Positions 44,311-52,736 of a stretch of 64,000 nt of DNA are shown here, in pieces. The position numbers and the translations under genes are program-made. This DNA comes from Cecembia calidifontis (GTDB taxonomy: Bacteria; Bacteroidota; Bacteroidia; Cytophagales; Cyclobacteriaceae). The stretch spans positions 248,001-312,000 of the forward strand of contig NZ_SGXG01000001.1 of NCBI RefSeq assembly GCF_004216715.1, written 5' to 3'. The notes beneath the pieces were generated by a model, which made no database searches, was not told where the DNA came from, and was given only the letters and a program-made list of their open reading frames with translations. The number at the start of each line of letters is the position of its first letter. Within the stretch, counting starts at the first letter, position 1.

Positions 44311-47013
44311 CTATCTTCTTCCAATATCAAAAGACACATTTAACAAAATTAATCTGGGAAGGATAGAATAGGTTGTACTATTCTTCAGGGTGTTTGAAAG
44401 ATTCAGAAAGGTGAGTTCCGAATTATTCAGCAAATTGGTAGCATTGAGCTGTAAATGGATTCCTTTATTCTTCCATGGAGTATAATCGGCATGAAAATCC
44501 AGGAAATCAATTTTTCTCTCATCCCAAGTTATAAGTTCATAAGCTAATTTAAGTCTTAGGTTTTCCATTAGGCTGTAGGTGAGTGATCCTTGATGCTGGA
44601 AATTAGAAAATGAAAAATCAGATGTTAAGTTTTCTGAAATGATCCTGGAATTCCTTCTTTTCGATTCCCATCGGAAATTAATTGGTCTATCGAATGCACT
44701 TACCCAGAAGAATCCAATGCTTGTTGTATTGACAGGTTCAATTGGCAGTAAAATCCCTTTTACAGCCCTATTGATCAAATTTTGGGATAAACCACCTCTT
44801 ATTCCAACTCTGGACTTCACCGGGAACACCATTTTGCTTGTCTCCAAATCAGCTCTATTCTGTGTATTGGATATTGGTGAAGCAAAACCGGTAATATTGA
44901 ATAGCAGGTCACCATCATTTTGAAAATCAATAATGAACGGGTTTTTCTGAATAAAATGATTCCCTGACACAGCCATTTTCCAATAACTCGTACGATCAAA
45001 AAAATCATAACGCCAGTTCAGCCCTGTCTGCTCAATTATATTTAGTCCACCCGCAAAATTTACGCTGGAATTTGCGCTGTTAAACACTCTGCCGTTAAAA
45101 GCCTGTAATGGTGAGGAAAGTTGATTATGGCTGTAATGTTCAAAAAAGAACTTGTGTCTGGAACTGATAGTATGGTTTAATCCTATCTGGTAGTTTAGTA
45201 GCCAATCCGATGTAGTCTGATTATCATCCCCAGCTTGTCTAATATTATTTTGGAACCATTGTTTTTCAACTTGTAATTTAAGCACAGTATTTCTTGCCAA
45301 AAAAATCCGATCCGAAAAGGAGAAGATTAGCGTTTGGTTTTCAAAGTTAATTTGATTCAAAAAACCAGCTTCATCTATTTCAGATGAGGCAGGAGCCTGC
45401 TGTTGGGTAAGGTCCGAATTGAGATCAAAAGTTAAATATCCATAATGAAAAAGAAACCCGTACTGGTGTTTTCCAGCTCGCCCGGCAAATTTCCAGCTGC
45501 TACCCGCTGAAAAAGAAGAAGTATTAAAAGACTGAATCAGTTCATATTCTAATTGTTCCGTAAGATTTTCGTCAAATGTTCCTCTGAAAATATCGAGATT
45601 TTGGTCAGAAATATTTCGTGAAATAAAAAAATCTGACTGTATGGCCGTACGGTAATTTAACTTTTTCAGATACTCTCCTCTAAAATACCTTGTCTGGTTC
45701 ATGGAGTTCAGATTTTGAAAAACACTGGCCTGTCTGTCCTCTGTCTCCACGGTACTGTTTAACACAGAAGATTCTAAACTATTATTTACTCTCAATGTAA
45801 AGGTTATTTGGGACAAGCTGTCCAGTTCTATATCGTGGACAGATCTAAGCTGTAAATTCCGGATTCCTGAATTTCCATTTCCTGTCTCCCTGACATCAAA
45901 GGTGTTGTTATTAAGAAAAAAACTATTAAAGTTCTCTAAGGTATTTCTGATCCGGTTCTGCTGAAAAAGCGCATAGGTGTTGGATTTATAATTCCTATTA
46001 TTGGAGCCATTGAACTGTAAAGCCTGTAATAAGTCGTTATTGATATTATATCTTCTTTTTGGAAGATTTGGGATGAAAGGGGTAAACGCATTTAAGGGTA
46101 GCTCGGCGGTTAAAAAGTAAGGTTTTATCAATAAGGATTCTGTTGATTCCCATGAAAGAAAATCCTCGGATTCTGCTAAACTTTCCTTTCCGGAATTATT
46201 GATATCGCCGATGTATCCTACCTTGATTTTATCCAATAAAGAGAAGAGAACAGCGTTTCCTTCATAATTCTGAGGCAATCCTCCCCCTATTGATCCATTG
46301 CCAAAAAGTGAGGCTTTTAATCCTTTTTGAAATTTTAGATTCAAAACAGTTTTATCAGAGTTTTCGATTCCTCTCAATAGTTTTCTGTCATTGAAATTTT
46401 CGATGGCTTCTATACTTTCAAGTAATCCCGGTGGAATGTTTCTGGATAAGACCTTATAATTTTTCGAAAAAAAATCATCTCCTTCCACCAGGATTTTATC
46501 TATAGCCTTCCCATTAAAGAAAACAGTTCCATTATCACTGATGGTCATTCCGGGAATTTTTTTCAGGAGTTCTTCAAGATTTCTTTCGAAGCCATCACTA
46601 AAAGCTGCTACATCATAAGTCGTAGTGTCACTTTTTATTCTCATGGGCTCCTGGTATTCAACAGTATATTGATTGAGTTCTATTTCTTTGGACTGGACAT
46701 TAAGTGTCAGAAAACCAAGGCTTTCAGTTGTATAATATGCATCCTGATATCCAAGTCTGGAAACTTTTAGAAATAGTTGTACGGGGTATTCACTTACAAT
46801 GAGGAATTCCCCCTGGAAGTTTGTCTGGCCAAAATTTATGATTGTGGAGTCCTGGGGATTGAGAAGCATTACCGAAGCAAAAGGTACTGGTTCGGTTTTC
46901 TCATCAAGTACAATTCCCATTATCCTGTTATCTGTTTGTCCAAATACCACGGAGGAGCAGAAAATGATAAGTAAAAAAACTGAGTAAAGAATATATATAG
47001 GCTTATTTTCCAA
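44311..47013 (-). CDS. Outer-membrane beta-barrel protein with carboxypeptidase-like domain (TonB-receptor-like)
   Basis: A 900-residue protein. Signal peptide about 1-25 (ending VVFGQ), a carboxypeptidase regulatory-like domain about 30-110 (GIVLDEKTEPVPFASVMLL), a plug-like domain about 135-235 (LEELLKKIPGMTISDNGTVFFNGKAIDKILVEGDDFF) and a long C-terminal barrel of alternating aromatic strands. This is the Bacteroidota outer-membrane beta-barrel family that is usually encoded with GLPGLI proteins. The substrate is unknown. It follows the GLPGLI gene after a short gap (same operon) and both are divergent from the two-component genes. Confidence 0.88.
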   Translation of the reverse strand: MENKPIYILYSVFLLIIFCSSVVFGQTDNRIMGIVLDEKTEPVPFASVMLLNPQDSTIINFGQTNFQGEFLIVSEYPVQLFLKVSRLGYQDAYYTTESLGFLTLNVQSKEIELNQYTVEYQEPMRIKSDTTTYDVAAFSDGFERNLEELLKKIPGMTISDNGTVFFNGKAIDKILVEGDDFFSKNYKVLSRNIPPGLLESIEAIENFNDRKLLRGIENSDKTVLNLKFQKGLKASLFGNGSIGGGLPQNYEGNAVLFSLLDKIKVGYIGDINNSGKESLAESEDFLSWESTESLLIKPYFLTAELPLNAFTPFIPNLPKRRYNINNDLLQALQFNGSNNRNYKSNTYALFQQNRIRNTLENFNSFFLNNNTFDVRETGNGNSGIRNLQLRSVHDIELDSLSQITFTLRVNNSLESSVLNSTVETEDRQASVFQNLNSMNQTRYFRGEYLKKLNYRTAIQSDFFISRNISDQNLDIFRGTFDENLTEQLEYELIQSFNTSSFSAGSSWKFAGRAGKHQYGFLFHYGYLTFDLNSDLTQQQAPASSEIDEAGFLNQINFENQTLIFSFSDRIFLARNTVLKLQVEKQWFQNNIRQAGDDNQTTSDWLLNYQIGLNHTISSRHKFFFEHYSHNQLSSPLQAFNGRVFNSANSSVNFAGGLNIIEQTGLNWRYDFFDRTSYWKMAVSGNHFIQKNPFIIDFQNDGDLLFNITGFASPISNTQNRADLETSKMVFPVKSRVGIRGGLSQNLINRAVKGILLPIEPVNTTSIGFFWVSAFDRPINFRWESKRRNSRIISENLTSDFSFSNFQHQGSLTYSLMENLRLKLAYELITWDERKIDFLDFHADYTPWKNKGIHLQLNATNLLNNSELTFLNLSNTLKNSTTYSILPRLILLNVSFDIGRR

Positions 47014-47017
47014 AATA

Positions 47018-47836
47018 TCACTTTTTGAGAGATTTCGCTGATAAATCTATTTGCGGATAGAATCTGATCTCTACTTTCCCGTCATTTTCAAGTGCGACAG
47101 ATTTCATGTAAGAAATATATTTTTCTTTTTTAGTTGTATTCTCTTTATTAAATTCTGACCTACTAAGAAGTTTTTCCGAAAAAACAATATCTGTTTCTAT
47201 GTGAGGCGTAAATGCATGGGGAATTTCTACGTTAGACAAATGGTACATAAAATCCAATGTTGAATCATAGGCTTCAAGGATAAGTCCCGGCAGTCCATTT
47301 AATCTCCAGGGACCAAAAGGCACTTGGATTTCAGGGGTAAACCAAGCTTCCCACTCTCTACCTAATATTGTTGCGGTGGCCTTAATGCTAGCATATTTCC
47401 CAATTGTTTTCTTCTCGTCGGTAATTTTCCAATCTATTGGTAAAATCTCCTCTTTAATGTTTGCGAACGTACTTTTATTCCAGAAAGACTCTCTGGTATA
47501 CTGTTCCTGTGTCAAAAAATCTAGGAAAAAAACCGTTCCATATGGGTCAAGATTGTTTCTTGGAACCTCTATCCGTTCAGTGCCATTGGGAGAAGAAATG
47601 AATTGGACAACTACCTTATTCTGATCCTGAATAAACAGGGACTTTGAAGTCGAAAAATATAAGGTTGCCTTTTCGATTTCATATTCGTTTGGATAACCGT
47701 TTTCATTTGGAGGGGATGCAATAGCCAATTTTCCTGAATAGGCCCGATAAGTAATTTTGCCTTCCTGGGCTTGAATATCTAATGAGAAAAGACCGACCAC
47801 AATAGTGATGATCAGTAATAAAATATAAGTTTTCAT
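47018..47836 (-). CDS. GLPGLI family exported protein
   Basis: A 272-residue protein with an N-terminal signal peptide (about 1-23, ending IQA). The family motif is in PFGPWRLNGLPGLILEAYDS near residue 185. The beta-rich core and the spacing before it (KKTIGKYASIKATATILGREWEAWFTPEIQ) match the family. The function of GLPGLI proteins is not known; they sit next to TonB-type beta-barrels and probably work with them in the periplasm. It is the first gene of a two-gene operon. Confidence 0.92.
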   Translation of the reverse strand: MKTYILLLIITIVVGLFSLDIQAQEGKITYRAYSGKLAIASPPNENGYPNEYEIEKATLYFSTSKSLFIQDQNKVVVQFISSPNGTERIEVPRNNLDPYGTVFFLDFLTQEQYTRESFWNKSTFANIKEEILPIDWKITDEKKTIGKYASIKATATILGREWEAWFTPEIQVPFGPWRLNGLPGLILEAYDSTLDFMYHLSNVEIPHAFTPHIETDIVFSEKLLSRSEFNKENTTKKEKYISYMKSVALENDGKVEIRFYPQIDLSAKSLKK

Positions 47837-47921
47837 AATTTTTGATTTTAGTGGTTAAAATGAATTAGATAGGTGTTCATAATTACTTGACCAAAAATCA
47901 TTTAATAATCCCTGACAAAGC

Positions 47922-47957
47922 GTTATCCAGTGTTAACCAGTGTTAAATCTTTCGTTA
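47922..47957 (+). promoter_or_regulatory. GTTA direct repeats between the GLPGLI operon and the two-component genes
   Basis: GTTA occurs at 47922, 47932, 47942 and 47954. Two repeats are the 9-mer CAGTGTTAA in tandem at 10-bp spacing. OmpR/PhoB-type regulators bind direct repeats about one helix turn apart, so this is a candidate site for the regulator encoded at 49334. Confidence 0.45.
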
Positions 47958-47984
47958 ATAGCTTTTTCGAATATATATTAGCGT

Positions 47985-49337
47985 ATGATTCAAGCGGTGA
48001 ATTTTAAAAAAATGTGGGTCATGGTATGGCTTGTTGCCTCATTGGCATTAGCATTACAGCTGTTCCGAATCTGGGACACCTATGAATCGCTGCGCCAAAA
48101 ATTTCATAGGGACATCAAAACAGCATTGGATAAAGCTGTCGAACATTATTATCTTGAATTTGGAACCCGGACTATATCCATTAGAACAGATTCCTTTGAA
48201 AAATTAAATGAAATTGATGAGGGAACATCTATTCCAAAGGAACCAAGCAATTCAAAAGTTCAGCGTGCAGGGAATGAGTTGGTAAATGAGGATTTTACTG
48301 AAAACAAATGGGCTGTAGTCAAAGTCTCCAAAGACACCGTAAACATGTTGCTGCTCAAAGGTTTTCTTGACAATGAAATGGACTACTATGGCTTAAAAGG
48401 AACTTACAGTATCAGGCATTCCTTAAGGGGCGTGGAAATAAATGAAATAGCAACTGGGAACTTTTCAAACCAGGGATACACCATTACATCGGATACAAGA
48501 GAAATCCCATTAAGCCATAAGATTGAATTCACTTATCATCCAGATTTTTCATACATATTCATCCAGGGAGGGATAGAGATATTGCTGTCAATAATATTTC
48601 TGCTCCTGTTTATTTTTGCACTTTGGAAGTTATATAGTACAGCAAAAAGACAAAGGGATTTAGTCACATTGAAAAATGATTTTGTTAATAATTTAAGCCA
48701 TGAATTTAAAACACCCATTTCAGCGGCAAAAGTTGCCATTGAGGCAGCACACAACTTCAACCCTGAAAACAATATAGAAAAAAATAAAAAATACCTCAAA
48801 ATTGCCGGCAACTATCTCGATCAGGTATCTGATATGATTGACCGTTTATTGGAGTCTGCAAGTTTTGAATCTGAAAGTGATGTTTTGGAGAAAAATGAAA
48901 TCGATTTGGTGAAAATGATTGAAGGCATTTTAAAGGAATCTCCATTTGATCATCATTATGATCGAATTGAATTCTTTAGCAATACTTCTTCTGTTAAAAT
49001 TCAGGCAGATCAATTCCATATGAAAAGGTCGCTTGTGAATGTAATGGACAATGCTTTAAAATATGGTGGACAAAAAATAATCATTAGACTTGAAATAGAC
49101 CAAAAAGAAGTGTCCTTGTCCATTTCTGATAATGGTCCTGGCATTGCAAAGGAAGAAATGCCTAAAATCTTCGAACAGTTCTACAGGATTCCAGGGGAAA
49201 ATCTGCATCTCGTTAAAGGTCATGGAATAGGGCTGTTCTTTGCCAAAAAAGTCATTGAGGCACACAATGGAACTATTGAATTGAACTTGAAAAATGGATG
49301 GACCAATTTTATAATTAAAATCCCGAAAGTATCATGA
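47985..49337 (+). CDS. Sensor histidine kinase
   Basis: A 450-residue kinase. One helix at about 10-28, a periplasmic sensor of some 165 residues, a second helix at about 197-218, then HisKA (FVNNLSHEFKTPISAAKVAIEA, His near 240) and HATPase_c (NVMDNALKYGG, ISDNGPGIAKEEMPKIFEQFYR, GHGIGLFFAKKVIEAHNG). The layout matches the RprX-like kinases of Bacteroidota. It overlaps the regulator gene by an ATGA junction. It likely senses envelope stress or a ligand linked to the divergent beta-barrel gene. Confidence 0.93.
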   Translation: MIQAVNFKKMWVMVWLVASLALALQLFRIWDTYESLRQKFHRDIKTALDKAVEHYYLEFGTRTISIRTDSFEKLNEIDEGTSIPKEPSNSKVQRAGNELVNEDFTENKWAVVKVSKDTVNMLLLKGFLDNEMDYYGLKGTYSIRHSLRGVEINEIATGNFSNQGYTITSDTREIPLSHKIEFTYHPDFSYIFIQGGIEILLSIIFLLLFIFALWKLYSTAKRQRDLVTLKNDFVNNLSHEFKTPISAAKVAIEAAHNFNPENNIEKNKKYLKIAGNYLDQVSDMIDRLLESASFESESDVLEKNEIDLVKMIEGILKESPFDHHYDRIEFFSNTSSVKIQADQFHMKRSLVNVMDNALKYGGQKIIIRLEIDQKEVSLSISDNGPGIAKEEMPKIFEQFYRIPGENLHLVKGHGIGLFFAKKVIEAHNGTIELNLKNGWTNFIIKIPKVS

Positions 49338-50008
49338 AAGGAAAGATTTTACTTGCAGAAGACGAGATTTCTTTGGGAGAAATCATCAAAGAAAGTCTTG
49401 ATAGTAGAGGTTTTGCAGTAGAACATGTTGGATGTGGCAAAAAAGCAATCGAAGTATTCAAGTCCTTCTCACCTGATATTGTCGTTTTGGACATTATGAT
49501 GCCCAATAAAGACGGTTTTGAGGTTTCAAGAGAAATCAGAATGTTGGACCGAAATGTCCCAATAATTTTTCTAACAGCAAAAAACAGAACCCAGGATGTT
49601 ATAGATGGATTTGAAAACGGGGCCAATGATTTTATTAAGAAGCCTTTCAGTATGGAAGAACTCATAGTAAGAATAAATTCTCATTTGCGAATTTCGAAAA
49701 TCAATTTTGAACAACAGTGGGTATCTATTGGGAAATATAAATTCAATTTTGAACACCAGATTCTGGATCTACATGGGAAAGAAACCGTTCTGACCTATAA
49801 GGAATCAGTACTATTAAATGAATTGATCAAAAAGCAGAATCAGGTTTTGGACAGGTCCTATATTTTAAAGCTTGTCTGGGGGACGGATGATTTTTTTTCC
49901 GCAAGAAGTATGGATGTATTCATCACCAAAATCCGGAAATATCTTAAAGATGATCCTTTAATAAAAATTGTTAACATCAGAGGTATTGGATATAAGTTGG
50001 TTGTTTGA
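49334..50008 (+). CDS. OmpR/PhoB family response regulator
   Basis: A 224-residue regulator. Receiver domain with LAEDEISLGE, phospho-Asp in IVVLDIMMPNKDGFEV near 52 and Lys in IKKPFSMEELIVR near 102; C-terminal winged helix (about 130-224) with LTYKESVLLNELIK, WGTDDFFSARSMDVFITKIRKYL and the final VNIRGIGYKLVV. Its partner is the overlapping kinase. An IS1595-family element is inserted 24 bp after its stop, so the gene is intact. Confidence 0.95.
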   Translation: MKGKILLAEDEISLGEIIKESLDSRGFAVEHVGCGKKAIEVFKSFSPDIVVLDIMMPNKDGFEVSREIRMLDRNVPIIFLTAKNRTQDVIDGFENGANDFIKKPFSMEELIVRINSHLRISKINFEQQWVSIGKYKFNFEHQILDLHGKETVLTYKESVLLNELIKKQNQVLDRSYILKLVWGTDDFFSARSMDVFITKIRKYLKDDPLIKIVNIRGIGYKLVV

Positions 50009-50032
50009 ATTTTATTAAAGGTATTTAAACTT

Positions 50033-51067
50033 TATGTGTATCCGCTTGAATGCACGTGACAAAATTTGACAGTAAGTGTCAAATAGTTGTAGATTGGCAT
50101 CCGCTGTTGTTTCTTGTATAAAAATAGGAAACATTATGACGATACTTCAATTTCTACAATACTTTCCAGATGAAGAAAGCTGCGAAATTTATATCAAAGA
50201 GAGCAGAGAAAAGGCAGGCATATGCTGTAAAAGCTGCAAATCCATTACCAAGCATTACTGGTTCAGTGGTGGAAAATTCTTTGAGTGCAGTCAATGCAGA
50301 AGGAGGAGCTCCCTAAAAAGTGGAACAGTAATGGAAAACAGTAAGATATCTCTTCACACCTGGATGTTGGCTTTTATTTTCATGTCAGCTACTAAGAAGG
50401 GCTTTTCCTGTCTTGAATTCCAAAGGCAGGTTGGATTGTCAAGGTATGACACTGCCTTCAGACTGATGCATAAGATACGTGCCATGATGGGTAAAAGGGA
50501 TTCCCTGTATATCTTAAATGACATGATTGAGTTTGATGAATGCTTTGTAGAAGTTGCAACTCCAAAACAGGTAAAACAGCATCTTAAACGAGGAAAAGGT
50601 AGCCAAAGACAGGCAAAAGTAGCTGTTGCTGCTGAATCTACCCCTCTTGAAGATCCCAAAACTGGAAAGAAGGACAGGGCATGTGGCTATTATAAAATGG
50701 AAGTAATCGGAAAAGTGGATGCAGATCATGTCAACAAATTCATTAAGAAGAATGCAGCTGGAGATATCGTCCTGTTTACCGACAAAAACACAGCCTATGT
50801 TGACATTGCAGATATTGTTGACACACATTATATGGTCGTTTCAGATAAAGTAAGTGTCAATGAAACCCTAAAATGGGTACATAAGGGAATCAGTAACCTA
50901 AAAAGAAATCTCTTGGGAATACATCACATGATCACGTATAAATATTTACAGAACTACCTCAATGAATTTGTCTATAAGCTTAACCGAAGATATTTTGGAG
51001 AAAGGTTATTTGACAGACTGATTGTTGCAGCTGTTCATCCTTACGTGCAGTAATGCGGATACACATA
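50033..51067. mobile_element. Complete IS1595-family insertion sequence
   Basis: 1035 bp. Terminal inverted repeats: TATGTGTATCCGC at 50033-50045 and its complement at 51055-51067. Both ends are flanked by the same 8 bp, TTAAACTT (50025-50032 and 51068-51075), the target duplication size expected for IS1595. One intact transposase lies inside. Confidence 0.93.
50136..51053 (+). CDS. IS1595-family transposase (ISXO2-like)
   Basis: A 305-residue transposase from the ATG at 50136; the frame is open upstream but that part is outside the family. N-terminal zinc ribbon (CCKSCKSI and CSQCRRRS), then the ISXO2-like DDE domain: DMIEFDECFVEV near 135, VLFTDKNTAYVDIADI near 220, and GIHHMITYKYLQNYLNEFVYKLNRRY near 280 with the typical YLNEFxYKxNRR ending. 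The frame is intact and the ends are preserved, so recent transposition is likely. Confidence 0.95.
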   Translation: MTILQFLQYFPDEESCEIYIKESREKAGICCKSCKSITKHYWFSGGKFFECSQCRRRSSLKSGTVMENSKISLHTWMLAFIFMSATKKGFSCLEFQRQVGLSRYDTAFRLMHKIRAMMGKRDSLYILNDMIEFDECFVEVATPKQVKQHLKRGKGSQRQAKVAVAAESTPLEDPKTGKKDRACGYYKMEVIGKVDADHVNKFIKKNAAGDIVLFTDKNTAYVDIADIVDTHYMVVSDKVSVNETLKWVHKGISNLKRNLLGIHHMITYKYLQNYLNEFVYKLNRRYFGERLFDRLIVAAVHPYVQ

Positions 51068-51077
51068 TTAAACTTTT

Positions 51078-51150
51078 AAATCAGCACCGACTCCAAAATA
51101 ATCAAGGTACCCAAATAAAATCCTCCGGTCATTTTCTCGCTTTCCCCAAA
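51078..51150 (-). pseudogene. Fragment of an EamA-like transporter gene
   Basis: This stretch resembles the end of the intact transporter gene at 54168-54240: both share CCCAAATAAAATCCTCCGGT. Read on the minus strand it gives GESEKMTGGFYLGTLIILES, close to KEKMTGGFYLGTLIILVS of the intact protein, but not identical. It is a divergent fragment, not a recent copy. It begins directly after the IS1595 target duplication. Confidence 0.7.
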
Positions 51151-51244
51151 ATTAGAACAACCTCAGTGACCCATTGTATTAGGTTAAGAACAACCGACAA
51201 GATTTATACTCAGTCTGGCTAAATTTCCTAATTCACCTTTTGTA

Positions 51245-51275
51245 ATTCACTAAAAGTAAATTACCTTTAGTGAAT
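51245..51275 (+). promoter_or_regulatory. 31-nt palindrome upstream of ATPase copy 2
   Basis: Identical in all 31 positions to 42691-42721, with arms ATTCACTAAA and TTTAGTGAAT, and at about the same distance from the ATPase start (19 nt here, 18 nt in copy 1). The flanking DNA differs. Confidence 0.65.
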
Positions 51276-51293
51276 CAACTTATAAAATTATAC

Positions 51294-52425
51294 ATGAAAA
51301 GTAAGAAGCCTTTGAATCCTTTTCCAACAACAGGCTATTTTGGACCGGAGTATTTTTTGTGACAGGGAGGAGGAAAGCCTGAAAATATCCCAGTTTTTAA
51401 AAAATGGACAATCCTGCATTTTAATGGGTAACAGAAGATTGGGCAAGACCGCTTTGATTCACCACGTCAAAGGCTTTTTGCCAAAAGATTGGATCTTCCT
51501 CTATTTGGACATCCTTCCGACGGGAAGTGAAAGGGAATTTCTGGATACTTTCGGGTCAGCTTTGTTGAGAAGTTTCAACGAGAAAAGCAAATTAGGGAGA
51601 AACGTCTGGGAGTTTATAAAAAGCCTTCAACCTACCATTAGTTTCGATCAACTATCGGGGTTGCCCCAGGTTAGCTTTTTGAGTGTCAATACACAAAAAC
51701 CCATTGAGGATATTTTGCTCTTTCTTTCAAAGTTGGATTACAACACTGTCATTGCAATAGATGAGTTTCAACAAATCACGCAGTATCCTGAAAAAAACAC
51801 CGATGCCTGGTTAAGATCAATTATCCAACAGTTGCAAAATGTTTATTTTATCTTTTCTGGTAGTCAGCAAAGTATCTTAAACGAACTATTCAGCAGCCCC
51901 TCCAGACCATTTTTCAGAAGTGCCTCTCCCATTAAAATAGAAAAAATACATCATCCCGAATATAAGGAATTCATCATCCGCCATTTTAGTTTAGCGGGAA
52001 AATCCATACCCGGACAAATAGTAGATGAAGTGCTGGAATGGACCAAATGCTATACCTACTATGTCCAAATGCTTTGCAATAGGCTATATCAATTGCCTAA
52101 TAGACAATATTTCAAAGAAGATTGGCTAAAATGCGCCAAGGATATACTCAAGGAACAGGAAGCATTCTTCATCCATTACAGAACTCTTCTGAGTCCACAA
52201 CAATGGAAGCTTCTTGTCGCCATTGCCAAAACAGGTAAAGTAACAGCACCAACTTCCAAGGATTTTATAGGCAAAAATAACCTTGGCAATCCTTCAACTG
52301 TCTTTAAATCTCTTGATGCGCTTAGGGATAAAGAAATGATTATCAAAGCATACGATAAAGATGGTGGCACTACCTACGAAGTATATGATGTTTTTTTTGA
52401 AAGATGGATACAGGGTCTGTATTAA
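51294..52425 (+). pseudogene. AAA ATPase copy 2, frameshifted near the N-terminus
   Basis: A close paralogue of the gene at 42739. The start is ATGAAAAGTAAGAAGCC at 51294, but a run of six T residues at 51353-51358, one more than the reading frame needs, brings a TGA stop at about codon 22. From there to 52425 the frame is fully open and keeps Walker A GNRRLGKTAL, Walker B IAIDEFQQI and the winged-helix end. Translation could restart at a TTG at 51340, or polymerase slippage on T6 could restore the frame, so it may be phase-variable rather than dead. It follows the same palindrome as copy 1. Confidence 0.8.
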
Positions 52426-52501
52426 ATACCGAAAGGCTATCAATTATGCAGAAAATGTAAATCAAAAGTGAAAAGAATACAAGAGCCAAAATAGAGTTTT
52501 C

Positions 52502-52715
52502 TGAGTATTCTTAATCTTACACGTAGTAGAATTATATTTGGTTGAAGAGCCCCTCGGCAAGCTCGGGGAACGGGATTTAGGTTTGGAAAATCGGGGGGGG
52601 GAGGGAAGAAATTCGGCAAAGCCTCATTTCTTCCCTCCCCCCATATTTATTTAAGTCCCGGTGGCCGAGCTTGCCGAGGCCCTCCAATTGATACGTGTAA
52701 CATTCCGAATAGTCA
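52502..52715. repeat. Foldback (MITE-like) inverted-repeat element
   Basis: About 214 bp that can fold on itself. The outer arms pair imperfectly (left GAGTATTCTTAATCTTACACGT, in parts matching right ACGTGTAACATTCCGAATA). The middle arms are CCTCGGCAAGCTCGG (52552-52566) and CCGAGCTTGCCGAGG (52665-52679). The inner arms are a G9-run with AGGGAAGAAAT and ATTTCTTCCCTCCCCCC. It contains no gene. It fills most of the gap between ATPase copy 2 and the IS4-family element. Confidence 0.6.
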
Positions 52716-52736
52716 GATTAAGTATTTATATTTTTT

